Source: an uncultured Lachnotalea sp. (GTDB lineage: Bacteria > Bacillota > Clostridia > Lachnospirales > Lachnospiraceae). From it: a stretch of 64,000 bases of DNA. The stretch's first letter is position 1. Every line of letters begins with the position of its first letter. Below the pieces are notes generated by a model that saw only the letters and a list, made by a program, of their open reading frames with translations, did no database searches and was not told where the DNA came from. The position numbers and the translations under genes were made by a program. This document shows positions 8,290 to 17,673 of this stretch, one piece after another. The DNA is taken from positions 123,332-187,331 of the forward strand of contig CAMSZT010000002.1 of the NCBI GenBank assembly GCA_947066815.1. The letters are read 5' to 3'.

Positions 8290-9024
8290 TTGGAGACGTG
8301 TGTGGAACTTACAGGTGTGACCAGGCGCTTCGGGGAGGACCTGGTCTTAAAGGAAGTAAACCTTACCCTGGAGGCGGGCCGGGTCTACGGGATCGTCGGC
8401 AACAACGGTTCCGGGAAGACGGTCCTCATGAAATGCATCTGCGGCTTCCTCACGCCGACGACGGGAACGGTCCGGGTGTTTGGAAAGCAGGTCGGGAGGG
8501 ACGCGGACTTCCCGGAGGAGCTGGGGGTGATCATCGAGTCGCCCGGCTTTCTGACCAATCTGACCGGGAGGAAAAATCTGGAGATCCTGGCGTCTCTCCG
8601 GAAGAAGATCGGCGGATCCGGGGTTCGCGCCGCCATGGAGAGGGTCGGCCTTGACCCGGACATGAAGAAGGCAGTGGAGAAATATTCCCTGGGAATGCGC
8701 CAGCGGCTGGGGATCGCCCAGGCGATCATGGAAGACCCGAAGCTTCTGGTGCTGGATGAGCCCTTCAACGGGCTGGATAAAAACGGGGTGGCCCAGATCC
8801 GGCAGCTTCTTCTGGAGCTCAAGGAAAAGAGGAAGACGATCCTTCTGGCCAGCCACAATGAGGAGGACATCCGCATCTTATGCGACGAGGTGTATGAGAT
8901 GGACGGCGGGGTGTTAAGGAAACGCTTTGATCAACGTTTCCCTATCCCACTTCGGGAAGCCGGAAAGGACAGAGGAATCGGGAACAGTGTGAACAGCTGC
9001 GGGGATCGGAGGAATGAGATATGA
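8290..9024 (+). CDS. ABC transporter ATP-binding protein
   Basis: A 244-aa ATPase with Walker A GNNGSGKT, Q-loop region, signature YSLGMRQRLGIAQ, Walker B LLVLDEPFNGLDK and switch His in LLASHNEED. It starts with TTG at 8290, with GGGAGG 8 nt upstream. It would energise the two upstream membrane proteins as an ABC-2 exporter. The last roughly 35 residues (from RKRFDQRF onward) look unlike a normal ABC tail and are encoded across a short palindromic repeat at 8914-8944, so the C terminus may have been altered by that insertion. Its stop overlaps the next gene as ATGA. Confidence 0.92.
   Translation: METCVELTGVTRRFGEDLVLKEVNLTLEAGRVYGIVGNNGSGKTVLMKCICGFLTPTTGTVRVFGKQVGRDADFPEELGVIIESPGFLTNLTGRKNLEILASLRKKIGGSGVRAAMERVGLDPDMKKAVEKYSLGMRQRLGIAQAIMEDPKLLVLDEPFNGLDKNGVAQIRQLLLELKEKRKTILLASHNEEDIRILCDEVYEMDGGVLRKRFDQRFPIPLREAGKDRGIGNSVNSCGDRRNEI
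8914..8944. repeat. Short palindromic repeat, family 2, full copy inside an ABC ATPase gene
   Basis: GGAAACG (8918-8924) and CGTTTCC (8935-8941) form inverted arms around a GATC-containing centre, flanked by TTAA on the left. A second full copy is at 55811-55846 and half copies are at 30286-30305 and about 2394-2416. This copy is translated as part of the ATPase C terminus. Confidence 0.6.
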
Positions 9025-10826
9025 GGAGAATGGGCAGGTGCGGGGTGGGACTTGCGCTGACGATCGCTTTTGCGATGATCTGGCCGGGGGGCTTCCTCCG
9101 GGCCGGTGCGGCCGGGGAGGCGGGTCTGGTGACGGCTCCCGCCGAAACGCCGCCGGAATCGCAGGAGACGGAGGCCTATGGCCGGACCTATTTGGGAATT
9201 GACAGCCATTATAAATATGAAGGAATGGAACAGAGCTTTTCCGAGGGCTACCAGCCTGCGGTGAGGGACGGCGCCCTGTACCTGGTCATCCCCTTTACCG
9301 CGAGCGGAGATCTGTCGGGGGACCGGCTGACGGTCAGCCTGATGTTTCCGGAGGGCGCTGCATCCGCCTTTCTGCCCAGAAATTATCAGAAGACGGTGGG
9401 GAAGAGGCGGTACGCCTTAAGGGACGGAACCATGGTCTGCCTGGGGGCGGGCGGCAGGGCGGGATCCTTCGGCCCGCAGGAATCCCTCGGCCGTGGGGAA
9501 CCTGCCGGTTCGATGGGGCTGTCGGGCCAGACGGGACCCTCCGGTCAGGGGGAGCGGGAAGCTTATCTTTACTGCATGGAGATTCCCCTTTCCGGGACGG
9601 TTCCCTCGGGTCCCTGTGCCCTGACCGTGCAGGCGGTGGGCTATACGGAGCGGATGGAACAGGTTTCGTTTACACGCCAGATCGTTTTTTCCCTGCCGGA
9701 AGGAGGAAAGCCGGACGGGGAGGACAAAACGGGAGATCACACAGGAGATAAAACAGGAGATCAGGCGGACGACCCGAATAAGGGAACTGCCGGCGGAGAG
9801 GACGAACCGGGGGATCAGGCGGGAAGCGGAGAAGAGGGAGAAGACGGCGAGAAGGGCGGAGACTTCGCCGGAAGCGGTGCGGGCGAGGGCGGCGGGAGCG
9901 GCGCCGGCACCGGGGCAGGAGGAGGAAGCGGCGAGGAAGAACTGATCCGCCAGCCCAAGATCCTCCTGGAGTCGGACAGTCTTTCCGGGAGGGCGCTGGC
10001 GGCGGGAAGCGAAGAAAAGCTTACCGTTACTTTTCGAAACTGCAGCGGTACGCAGCCCCTTTACAATTTAAAAATGTCCGCCTCCGTGGAAGGCTCCGGG
10101 CTTCGGTTTTCCAGAAATTCCTTTTATGTGGCCAGTGCTTCTCCGGGAGAGACCATCGTGCTGGAGACGGACCTCTCTGTTGCGCCGGACGCCGCCTGCG
10201 GCGAAATTCCCGTGGTGTTTGAATTTGAATACGAAGACAAGAGGGGAAATGCCCTTTCCGGCCGGGAGACCATGGCGCTGTCCGTCAGGCAGCCTGTGAA
10301 ACTGGAATGTCAGGCAGGCGAGATTTCCGGTGTCCTCTATGCTTCCGACACGATAGAGCTTACCCTGAAGGCCTGCAACATAAGCCGCGCACCCATTTAC
10401 AACGTGCAGGCCAGCCTGTCGGCAGAAGGGCTCTTTCCCGACGGGGACGTCTTTCTGGGAAATCTGGAGGCGGGAGCCGCTGGGGAAGGGACTATGCAGA
10501 TCTATGTGGGGACCAGGACCATGGAGTCCATGGGCGTCGACGCCGGAGGGAGCGACGGGGAAAAATACGGGCCGGTGGAGGGAACCGTCACCTTCCGATA
10601 TGAGGATGGGGACGGCAAAGTCTATGAGGAGGCAAGGCCCTTCCGGACGGAAATCAAGAAGGCGCAGATCGTGTCCTTTGCGGCGGAGGAGCCGGAGGAG
10701 ACCAATTCCTGGGGCATGTCGGTGGCGGCCGCAGCCTTCGCGGGGCTTGTTTTCTGGATCCTTCTGCTCCTCTTTAGACTCCGGAAAAAGAATGCGCTGC
10801 TGGCGGAAAGGAGAGGAACCCAATGA
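9021..10826 (+). CDS. Secreted, membrane-anchored COG1361-like (S-layer/CARDB-type) protein
   Basis: A 601-aa protein. A signal peptide lies at residues 1-34, followed by an N-terminal beta-rich region to about 220. A low-complexity linker at about 230-305 is rich in Gly, Asp and Glu, with GDxxGD repeats. Two beta-sandwich-like repeats (about 310-430 and 430-550, each beginning with a phrase like LTVTFRNCSG or LTLKACNIS) resemble CARDB/COG1361 domains. A C-terminal membrane anchor follows (about 570-592) with a basic tail. It probably sits on the cell surface and works with the ABC exporter encoded upstream. It overlaps the ATPase by 4 bp (ATGA) and the next gene by 4 bp. Ligand unknown. Confidence 0.72.
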   Translation: MRRMGRCGVGLALTIAFAMIWPGGFLRAGAAGEAGLVTAPAETPPESQETEAYGRTYLGIDSHYKYEGMEQSFSEGYQPAVRDGALYLVIPFTASGDLSGDRLTVSLMFPEGAASAFLPRNYQKTVGKRRYALRDGTMVCLGAGGRAGSFGPQESLGRGEPAGSMGLSGQTGPSGQGEREAYLYCMEIPLSGTVPSGPCALTVQAVGYTERMEQVSFTRQIVFSLPEGGKPDGEDKTGDHTGDKTGDQADDPNKGTAGGEDEPGDQAGSGEEGEDGEKGGDFAGSGAGEGGGSGAGTGAGGGSGEEELIRQPKILLESDSLSGRALAAGSEEKLTVTFRNCSGTQPLYNLKMSASVEGSGLRFSRNSFYVASASPGETIVLETDLSVAPDAACGEIPVVFEFEYEDKRGNALSGRETMALSVRQPVKLECQAGEISGVLYASDTIELTLKACNISRAPIYNVQASLSAEGLFPDGDVFLGNLEAGAAGEGTMQIYVGTRTMESMGVDAGGSDGEKYGPVEGTVTFRYEDGDGKVYEEARPFRTEIKKAQIVSFAAEEPEETNSWGMSVAAAAFAGLVFWILLLLFRLRKKNALLAERRGTQ

Positions 10827-11500
10827 AGAAAAAGAGACGGAGGCTGTCCGGGAGCGGTGTGGTGTTTTTGGTGTTTTCCGTCGGCCTGCTGGTGTTTTTC
10901 TGCACCTTCGGGCTGCAGATGATCCGGGAGTTTTCGGAGGGGAAAAAACCATATCAGTCCGTGGTTTCCCTGGACGGTCCGGAGTGGGGGGAGGATCTCA
11001 CGGAGGAGCTTAAAAGGATCCCGGGCCTAAGCTCCCTCACCCCGGCGGTGGAGATTCCCGTGAGGCTGAGAGTGGAAACCTATACTATGGACGCCGCGTT
11101 CATCGGCGTGGAGCTTGAAGAACTGGAAAAACGGGTATCCCGGTCCAGGGAGGTGCCCCTTGGGAATACCCCGGTACTGCTCTTTGGCGAAGGGAGCCTT
11201 GCGGCAATGACCGACCAGAACGGACATGCGGCCTCCGAGGAGAAACAGAAGGAGCTCTTAGAGAGGTATGGGGAGAGGAACTGGGAGTACTGCCTGGCAG
11301 GAGACGGGGAGGAAGCAGAGAGCTGGAAGCCCTGCCTGGTGGCAGCGGTCTTGTCCTCGCCCGCAGACGGGATCTATATGGCCTACAGCCAGGCAGAAAT
11401 GCTCGCAGGGAAAAAAGAAACGGACCGGTTTCTGCTGACGGTCCTGGGAAAGGGGAATTATGAGAGGGCGCTTGGGCTTTTTCAGGAATCCTCATTTTAG
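10823..11500 (+). CDS. Membrane-anchored extracytoplasmic protein of unknown function
   Basis: A 225-aa protein with a basic start (MKKKRRRLSGSG), a single membrane segment at about residues 12-32 and an outside domain of about 190 residues. The domain pattern (PEWGEDLTEELKRIPGLSSLTP... and MDAAFIGVELEEL) loosely recalls the extracytoplasmic part of MacB/FtsX-like permeases, but no permease segments follow. It is the last gene of the unit and is coupled by an ATGA overlap, so it likely works with the surface protein and exporter. Not recognised further. Confidence 0.6.
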   Translation: MKKKRRRLSGSGVVFLVFSVGLLVFFCTFGLQMIREFSEGKKPYQSVVSLDGPEWGEDLTEELKRIPGLSSLTPAVEIPVRLRVETYTMDAAFIGVELEELEKRVSRSREVPLGNTPVLLFGEGSLAAMTDQNGHAASEEKQKELLERYGERNWEYCLAGDGEEAESWKPCLVAAVLSSPADGIYMAYSQAEMLAGKKETDRFLLTVLGKGNYERALGLFQESSF

Positions 11501-11694
11501 CCATTCGATCATTCTCAGGGCAATCTCTACGATCAGGATACCAAGGGCGGCCCCCGGGAGAGGTTTTAGGATTGCCTGATAGGGCCTTTTCCCGATTTCC
11601 CGCTGCTTTTGGATTTCGTCCAGGCATTCTCCCTCACTGAAAGCGACGATTTCATTTCACTCCGGTATTTCTTTATCTGCGCACTGATTTCCAT
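11492..11694 (-). pseudogene. Remnant of an XRE-type regulator with its helix-turn-helix deleted
   Basis: On the minus strand the gene starts MEISAQIKKYRSEMK, the classic start of clostridial Cro/CI-type regulators, but the helix-turn-helix expected next is missing. In a second frame the sequence resumes as IVAFSEGECLDEIQKQREIG and runs into a hydrophobic tail (GAALGILIVEIAL) ending at 11492. The middle of the gene, about 50-60 codons, has been deleted with a frame change, so it cannot bind DNA. Its 3' end overlaps the stop of the convergent gene. Confidence 0.6.
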
Positions 11695-11844
11695 TCGATT
11701 CACTTCCTTTCATCTCTCGGCTTTCACTCTTGACCTGAAGACATTATATCATTCAGAAGGCAGATGTTTCTATCAAAAACCTTTTGCAGAAGGCAGATTT
11801 CTCATGTCAAATGTATTTTACATCTAATTTTACTCCGTCTGCCA

Positions 11845-12137
11845 GGGCATCTGTGCGACAGCCATCTCACATGCCGCACGCCACCCAGAGGCTCCACAAA
11901 TACGAATATGCTGCAGGTGCCGTTCCGGACATATTCGGGATCCAGCTTTTGTGCATCCCCTGGGCGCATAGGCAGCGGCTCCCTGGCCTCCCTCAGCAGC
12001 TGACATGGCTTTTCGTCCATGCATACCACCGGTACGGCAGGGTCATAGGGCATTTCGTAGATGTCCAGGATATCCTCCATACAGGCTGCGAATTCCGCGT
12101 TTTCTTTGGGAGGGATGCACCAGTAGGTATTGTTGAT
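11845..12137 (-). pseudogene. IS630-family transposase fragment
   Basis: The minus strand encodes [20 protein letters not shown], then [11 protein letters not shown] and [19 protein letters not shown]. These match the central DDE core of IS630-family transposases, including the Asp of CMDE. A stop lies just upstream of the WCIPP block, and similarity is lost after RHV near 11870. Neither transposase end nor terminal inverted repeats were seen. The rest of 11695-12200 carries no supported gene. Confidence 0.72.
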
Positions 12138-12213
12138 TTGTTATGTATAGAGGAAGTATGCCACTGAGGTGGCGCATCGGCGGAGAACGGGGAAATTTAA
12201 GGGTTCTCCTGTC

Positions 12214-12242
12214 TTGCGAAAGGCAGAGGGCCATGGTAAGAT
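12214..12242 (+). promoter_or_regulatory. Predicted promoter of the ATPase/HEPN-like gene pair
   Basis: TTGCGA (12214-12219), a 17-bp spacer and TAAGAT (12237-12242) preceded by TGG, an extended -10. It lies 52 bp before the TTG start at 12294. Confidence 0.45.
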
Positions 12243-12293
12243 GGAAGAAAAACAGATTTTATCCGGGAATGGTGGGGGAAGGAGAGAACAGGT

Positions 12294-15200
12294 TTGAGTA
12301 CAAATGTTGATAGGCTTGTCCAGGATTTCTATGTAAAAGCGGACAATTCAAAACAGCTTCTGCAGAGGATGCTTGAAACCATTTCAGCAGGGAAAGCCCC
12401 GGAAAAGGGTTCTGTTGATGAGTTGTATGCTTCAATCCATGTGTTGTGCGAAAAATATGATATGGTCAGGCAGTTTGCGTCGGAGTATGCCGCAGAAGAC
12501 GAGATGCCCCCAGAGGGCAGTCCGGTGAATGATTATAAAGAGGCTGTCGCCAACAGTGTGTTGGCGATGCGTCGGAAATTATTAAATGATGTGAAAGATA
12601 ATCTGGCTTCTTTTCTTGCGGTGCGGTCTTTGGCCGGACCATTTACTGCCGCGCTTTGGCCGTACCAAAAGCAGGCAGAAGTGTTGCTAAAGCAGATCCG
12701 TACGGATGATACCATGGATATTGAAACGGTACGGCAGGAAACCGTAGGGCCAGAAGCTTTTATGCGGGCTCTTTCCTGCCCGGACTTTGATACAGAAGAA
12801 AATATAGAGATCCTGGAGAGGCTTACCGGGCTGTATCCGCCCAGAGTCCAGATCGGCGTTTCAACCCAAAAATATTTTATTGACCAAGAAATATTGGCCA
12901 GGTCCGCAAATTTGCCTGATGTCCCTATGGAAGATGGCGTCAAAAGAAAGGAAGAAGCAGAAAAAGAGGCCACGGAGAAAGAAAACATGAAAAAAGAAGT
13001 TTCTGGTGGCGTTTTGGCGGCGGACACGGCTGCCTTGGAAGAGGTTTCCGTAGAGAATGGAGCATTTCAAGAGGCAGAGGGGCATGAAAATGCGTCAGAA
13101 TCTGATTTTATACTCAGGCTGAAGGAAAATCATGTTTTTTTGCCTGAAAGCTATCATTATGGCATTTTGTCCGCGGAAATCAATCAGACAGCGGAAGAGA
13201 AAAAAATATCTGCCAGCATCTTTTTGAATGAGATGCGGAAAGGATATGAGAAAGCCCAAAAGGCGATCATCAAAGAGATTGAAAAAAGAAGCTATATCAC
13301 GCGCGAATTGTTGGTTGATATAAAAGGCCATCCCGGAATGCAGATTCTATCTGGTCTGGAGTATTTATTGAAAAAAGGGTATCTCCATAAATACAGGCTA
13401 GTCCCCGGTGGGGAATTTTATTGTGCATCTTCCCGCTTGAGGAAAGCGCTGACGTTCAAGGAAGGATGTAAATATGCGGGCATCAGGCAGCATGCACTGG
13501 AGGATTTTGGGGACGAGATTGAGGGCGCCGCTTCAAGCGTGGCGGCCAGGGTCGCGTTTACAAAGCTGAACAATGCAAATATCAGGCGTTATGTTGATAA
13601 AGCTGTGTCTGGGTATAAAGAACACTCCAGTATATGTACCAATGCTTTTGTGGACTGCGTATATTTGGCAGACGACCCGTCTGACTGTGAATTGTCTTTC
13701 GGCGCATTCTGGGATACGCCTGAAGAATGTGATGATATGCTGGAAACCGTAAAAAATTTCTTATCATCCTGCGAGGGCGTTTCCAGGCTTACGGCGGCTG
13801 GCGTGGATTTTGAAAAAGCCAGGGCCTTGCTTCACACTGTCCTGGAATTTTTGGATTGTGATTTTATCGGTACGGAAATGTATGTCTATAGTTTGGCAGA
13901 TGACGCATTCCAAAAAGATTCCGAAGATTCTTTTGCAGATGCCGGTATTGACAGCCCGGAAGAAAAAAGTGGAACAGCGGTTACAGAAGAGACAACTGCG
14001 GGAGAAGCAGTCGAGGAGGAAGCAGTCACAGCGGAAGCAGATGTTTTGGAGTCAGAGATCCGGGAACCGTTTGCTATGGAAGAAAAAGCGGGCTCAGAGT
14101 CAGAAGAAATCACAGATACTATTTACAAAATGATTATTGCTGAAAAGCATTATGCCGCCGCAGCTTATGCCAAGGTGTGCGCCATGGGCCGCAAGCTGGG
14201 CGAGATGTCCTATGAACGGCTGGCCTACGCGCTGAATGACCCGATGGCGCATTGCACCTATCTGACAGGGAATGTATTTAATTTGATCGGCCAGGACAAT
14301 CCTTTTGAGGAGGCTTTGGTGATAGCGATTGCGGTCAGGACATTCTGTTCGAACCAGGTCAAGTATGATTATGATATCAAACCTTTTTATGACGGGATAA
14401 AAGACTATGCCCTTCTGGACGATTTTCCCGCGTTAAGGGAAGTGCTTTACTCTTTAATGAAGTTTAAAAATGAGCAGAAGGAGGGGCTGTATGCCTTTGT
14501 CGGCTGCCATTCCAAAAGCCAGGCGGATTTAGAGAAAGAGATTCTCGCACTGAAACGAGAAGCTGCAAGCTTTTATGATAATTATGTGGTCGGCCACAAA
14601 AAAGAAAGAGCCAGCCTGAAACGGTTTGTTGAGACAAAAAAGCTGATGTTTTCTGCCAAGAGTGAGATCGGCGAGTATATCAAGTCTGTTGCAGACGGCG
14701 ACAAAGAGCTTATGCCGTTTGTTTCCGGCTTTTTGCAGGAGCATTTCTTTAGGGAGGACAGCGTTATATCCGAATCGTCTGTTGACAGTGATATGCTTTG
14801 GGGATATATCGTAGGCTTCTGGGAAGCGGCAGGCGGGAATATGATGTACCGCCGGCATGAAGATTTAAAGAGCCATCTCAGGAGCAATATTACCAGCGTG
14901 ACGACAAAAGCAGTCCAGATACTGGCGAGATGGTGTGTCCTGGTAGAACAGGCCAATAAGCGTACCGAAGAGGAAGGGATGCTCGCGTACAAGAAAATCC
15001 GCAGGCCATTGCAGGAGAATATCGCGCAGGCGCTCAAGGAGGTTGCCGAAGGGTTCAGGGCAGAAGGCCGTTCCCTGGAAGAGAAGGCCGGGCTCCGTGT
15101 GTTGGCCCAGACGCTGGAGGAGCTTCAGTCCAGGGTCGGCGGCGTTGCCGATGAGCGCGACGGCAGGTATTTTTACGTCCCATTCTTGCTCACAGGGGAT

Positions 15201-17672
15201 GTTATGCTGGATGAAAACTTTATGCCTGACCTGGATGTGCGTTCTTCTGCCGTGAAGGCGTTACAGCCGGAACGGCGCATTTTGGACCATGTCCGTGCGG
15301 TAAAGGAGGCAAAGGCTACATACAGAGGTCGTCTGGCAGATATTCTTGACGGGCAGAGGGATGATTATGGCGCGGCGCGCTTGATTGTTGAATATCTGTC
15401 GTATAAAGAGCCGGACGAGGATTTCCATGAAATTTCGGAAAAGATCGAGGCCGGGGAAAGCTATGCGAAGGAGACTGCAAAACTTCGGAAGGATGATTTT
15501 GTGGGCGAACTGGAATTGGCTCAGAGCTATGGGCAGATTGACAATTCTGTGGAAGACCAGAAAGAAAAAATCCTCCAGGTCATCGACGGATGGCATGAAT
15601 GGTCGGGCAATAGCTCCAATTACGGTTTCTTTGGGAAGGTCATGGACGGCTACCTGGCAGAGATCCGGGAGTCGGCAAAGTGCAGGGAAAAAGACCTTCT
15701 GGAGCAGCTAAAGGGATTTAAAGAGGCGGAAATCCCGGGCATATCCAATGAGGCCAAAGAGAAGCGGGCCGCGAAGATCAATGCCATGATTGAGAAACAG
15801 AATTATACGGTGGCAGAAGACCTGCTTGCGCGGGCGGCAATCCTTGAGGACGAGCATGAGGGGCTTGTCGACGAAGATTTTTTAAAGGATTTTCTTGACA
15901 ATTATGAAGATTATTATCAGCCTGTGGCTACGCACCAGGATAATTTCGCCAAGCTGGTCAGCAGCAGGACCAGGAACAAAGAAGAAAGGGGAGCGAAGAG
16001 GTTAGCCGAAAATTGGCTTCCGGGCGGAAGCAAGTTGGGGGAAGCCCGTCTTATGAATTTATTGAACTGCCTGGGCTTTCGGGTCGGGTCGGTCGAGGCT
16101 CAGGAGCCGCGGGGGAAATTTGAATCTTTCATCGTAAAAACTGTGACGGCGCAGGGGGAGCAGCGGGATAACTATCCCCACCCCATCGCGGCATTTGGCT
16201 CTGGAGCCATATCGAACGGCTTTCGGGTGGTGTGCATTACCGGAAGATATGAGGCGGGCAGCCTGATTGATGTAATGAAGCAGATCGGAAACGCGAAGCA
16301 CACCTTGATCTTGGTCGACCATGCGCTGGCAAAGGCTGAGCGCCGCCGCCTTGCGCGGAAGACCAAAAATGAGTTGGGAGACAAGCTGTTTGCCGTGATC
16401 GACCGTACGGTGATGATGTTCCTGGTGCGCAATTTTGACGAGACAAAGATCCATCGTATGCTGATATCCTTGATTGTCCCCTTCGGCTATTACCAGCCCT
16501 ATGTGTGGGAGTCTGCCAATGTTATGCCGCCGGAGATTTTCATGGGAAGGAAGAATGAGCTTGAGCGGATTAAATCCCCCACAGGCGTGAATATTGTGTA
16601 TGGCGGCCGCCAGCTCGGGAAATCCGCTTTATTAAAGAAAGCGAAAGAAGACATTGATCGGGATGAGAACGGCGACCGCGCGGTATATATAGAGATAAAA
16701 GGGCTTAGCTATCAGAAGGTGGCCAGGAAAATCGGCCATGAACTGTACGACCATGGGATTTTGGAGGAAGACGCCGACATTACTGATTGGGATGTCCTGG
16801 CACGTGCTATTAAGCGCCGCTTACAGGAAGGAGAGAAAGAGAAGCAGATTCCTTACCTGCTGCTCCTTTTGGATGAGGCGGACGCCTTTATTGAAAGCTG
16901 CGAAGCGGTCAACTATAAACCGTTTGATACGTTAAAAGAGATCCAGGGAATCGGCGCCGGGCGTTTTAAGTTTGTGATAGCCGGGCTGCGCAATATCGTC
17001 CGTTTTAAGCGGGAAGCGGCTTTGGGCAACAACAGCGTCCTGACCCATCTGGAGCCAATGACCGTCAAGCCGTTCAACACGTCGGAGGCGCGCGAGCTGA
17101 TGGAGGTTCCCCTCCATTACCTGGGGTTGCGTTTCCCGAAGGAAAAGGAATCGCTGGTCACATTGATCTTGGCGACAACGAATTACTTTCCCGGCCTGAT
17201 CCAGATGTATTGCGCGAAGCTGTTAGAAGCTATGCGGAGCAAGGATTATGCAGGGTACAATGAGGTGGACACCCCTATCTACGAGGTGAGCGAGGAGCAT
17301 ATCAAAAAAGTGCTGGCAGATCCTGAATTTACTCAGCAGATCCGGGAGAAATATATCATTACTTTAAAACTGGATGAGGACAATTACTATTACCTGATCG
17401 CTTTGCTTATGGCTTACCTCTACCACACGGACAGATATAATGAGGGGTATTCTGCGTCCGATATCCAAAAGGCAGGGAAGGAATTGGGGATTGCCAAGGT
17501 GACTGTCTTGGATACGGTGAAGCTCACGGCTTTCATGGAAGAATTGCGGGAGCTTAATGTATTAAGGAGTACCGACGAAACACATTATTTGTTTACCCGC
17601 TTTAATTTTTTCCAGATGATGGGGACAAGTACGGAAATTGAGGACAAGCTTGTAGAGTACATGGAGGATTAG
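12294..17672 (+). CDS. Giant 1792-aa P-loop ATPase, STAND/AAA-like, candidate defence protein
   Basis: Starts with TTG at 12294 (GGAGAG about 7 nt upstream; an in-frame stop at 12237 excludes a longer protein). The first 1300 residues are mostly helical and unrecognised, with two acidic low-complexity linkers (about 215-265 and 545-610). At 1416-1419 it has FMGR, then Walker A GGRQLGKS (1437-1444) and Walker B LLLLLDEADAF (D1527, E1528), the pattern of STAND/AAA ATPases. A winged-helix-like C terminus (about 1700-1792) follows. A region just before the ATPase (about 1300-1410, with VVCITGRYE and TLILVDHAL) looks like an alpha/beta sensor or nuclease-like fold, but no active site was recognised. 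It is coupled to the next gene (1-bp gap), is AT-richer than its neighbours, and is flanked by transposase debris, as expected for a transferred defence unit. Confidence 0.8.
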   Translation: MSTNVDRLVQDFYVKADNSKQLLQRMLETISAGKAPEKGSVDELYASIHVLCEKYDMVRQFASEYAAEDEMPPEGSPVNDYKEAVANSVLAMRRKLLNDVKDNLASFLAVRSLAGPFTAALWPYQKQAEVLLKQIRTDDTMDIETVRQETVGPEAFMRALSCPDFDTEENIEILERLTGLYPPRVQIGVSTQKYFIDQEILARSANLPDVPMEDGVKRKEEAEKEATEKENMKKEVSGGVLAADTAALEEVSVENGAFQEAEGHENASESDFILRLKENHVFLPESYHYGILSAEINQTAEEKKISASIFLNEMRKGYEKAQKAIIKEIEKRSYITRELLVDIKGHPGMQILSGLEYLLKKGYLHKYRLVPGGEFYCASSRLRKALTFKEGCKYAGIRQHALEDFGDEIEGAASSVAARVAFTKLNNANIRRYVDKAVSGYKEHSSICTNAFVDCVYLADDPSDCELSFGAFWDTPEECDDMLETVKNFLSSCEGVSRLTAAGVDFEKARALLHTVLEFLDCDFIGTEMYVYSLADDAFQKDSEDSFADAGIDSPEEKSGTAVTEETTAGEAVEEEAVTAEADVLESEIREPFAMEEKAGSESEEITDTIYKMIIAEKHYAAAAYAKVCAMGRKLGEMSYERLAYALNDPMAHCTYLTGNVFNLIGQDNPFEEALVIAIAVRTFCSNQVKYDYDIKPFYDGIKDYALLDDFPALREVLYSLMKFKNEQKEGLYAFVGCHSKSQADLEKEILALKREAASFYDNYVVGHKKERASLKRFVETKKLMFSAKSEIGEYIKSVADGDKELMPFVSGFLQEHFFREDSVISESSVDSDMLWGYIVGFWEAAGGNMMYRRHEDLKSHLRSNITSVTTKAVQILARWCVLVEQANKRTEEEGMLAYKKIRRPLQENIAQALKEVAEGFRAEGRSLEEKAGLRVLAQTLEELQSRVGGVADERDGRYFYVPFLLTGDVMLDENFMPDLDVRSSAVKALQPERRILDHVRAVKEAKATYRGRLADILDGQRDDYGAARLIVEYLSYKEPDEDFHEISEKIEAGESYAKETAKLRKDDFVGELELAQSYGQIDNSVEDQKEKILQVIDGWHEWSGNSSNYGFFGKVMDGYLAEIRESAKCREKDLLEQLKGFKEAEIPGISNEAKEKRAAKINAMIEKQNYTVAEDLLARAAILEDEHEGLVDEDFLKDFLDNYEDYYQPVATHQDNFAKLVSSRTRNKEERGAKRLAENWLPGGSKLGEARLMNLLNCLGFRVGSVEAQEPRGKFESFIVKTVTAQGEQRDNYPHPIAAFGSGAISNGFRVVCITGRYEAGSLIDVMKQIGNAKHTLILVDHALAKAERRRLARKTKNELGDKLFAVIDRTVMMFLVRNFDETKIHRMLISLIVPFGYYQPYVWESANVMPPEIFMGRKNELERIKSPTGVNIVYGGRQLGKSALLKKAKEDIDRDENGDRAVYIEIKGLSYQKVARKIGHELYDHGILEEDADITDWDVLARAIKRRLQEGEKEKQIPYLLLLLDEADAFIESCEAVNYKPFDTLKEIQGIGAGRFKFVIAGLRNIVRFKREAALGNNSVLTHLEPMTVKPFNTSEARELMEVPLHYLGLRFPKEKESLVTLILATTNYFPGLIQMYCAKLLEAMRSKDYAGYNEVDTPIYEVSEEHIKKVLADPEFTQQIREKYIITLKLDEDNYYYLIALLMAYLYHTDRYNEGYSASDIQKAGKELGIAKVTVLDTVKLTAFMEELRELNVLRSTDETHYLFTRFNFFQMMGTSTEIEDKLVEYMED

Positions 17673-17673
17673 T

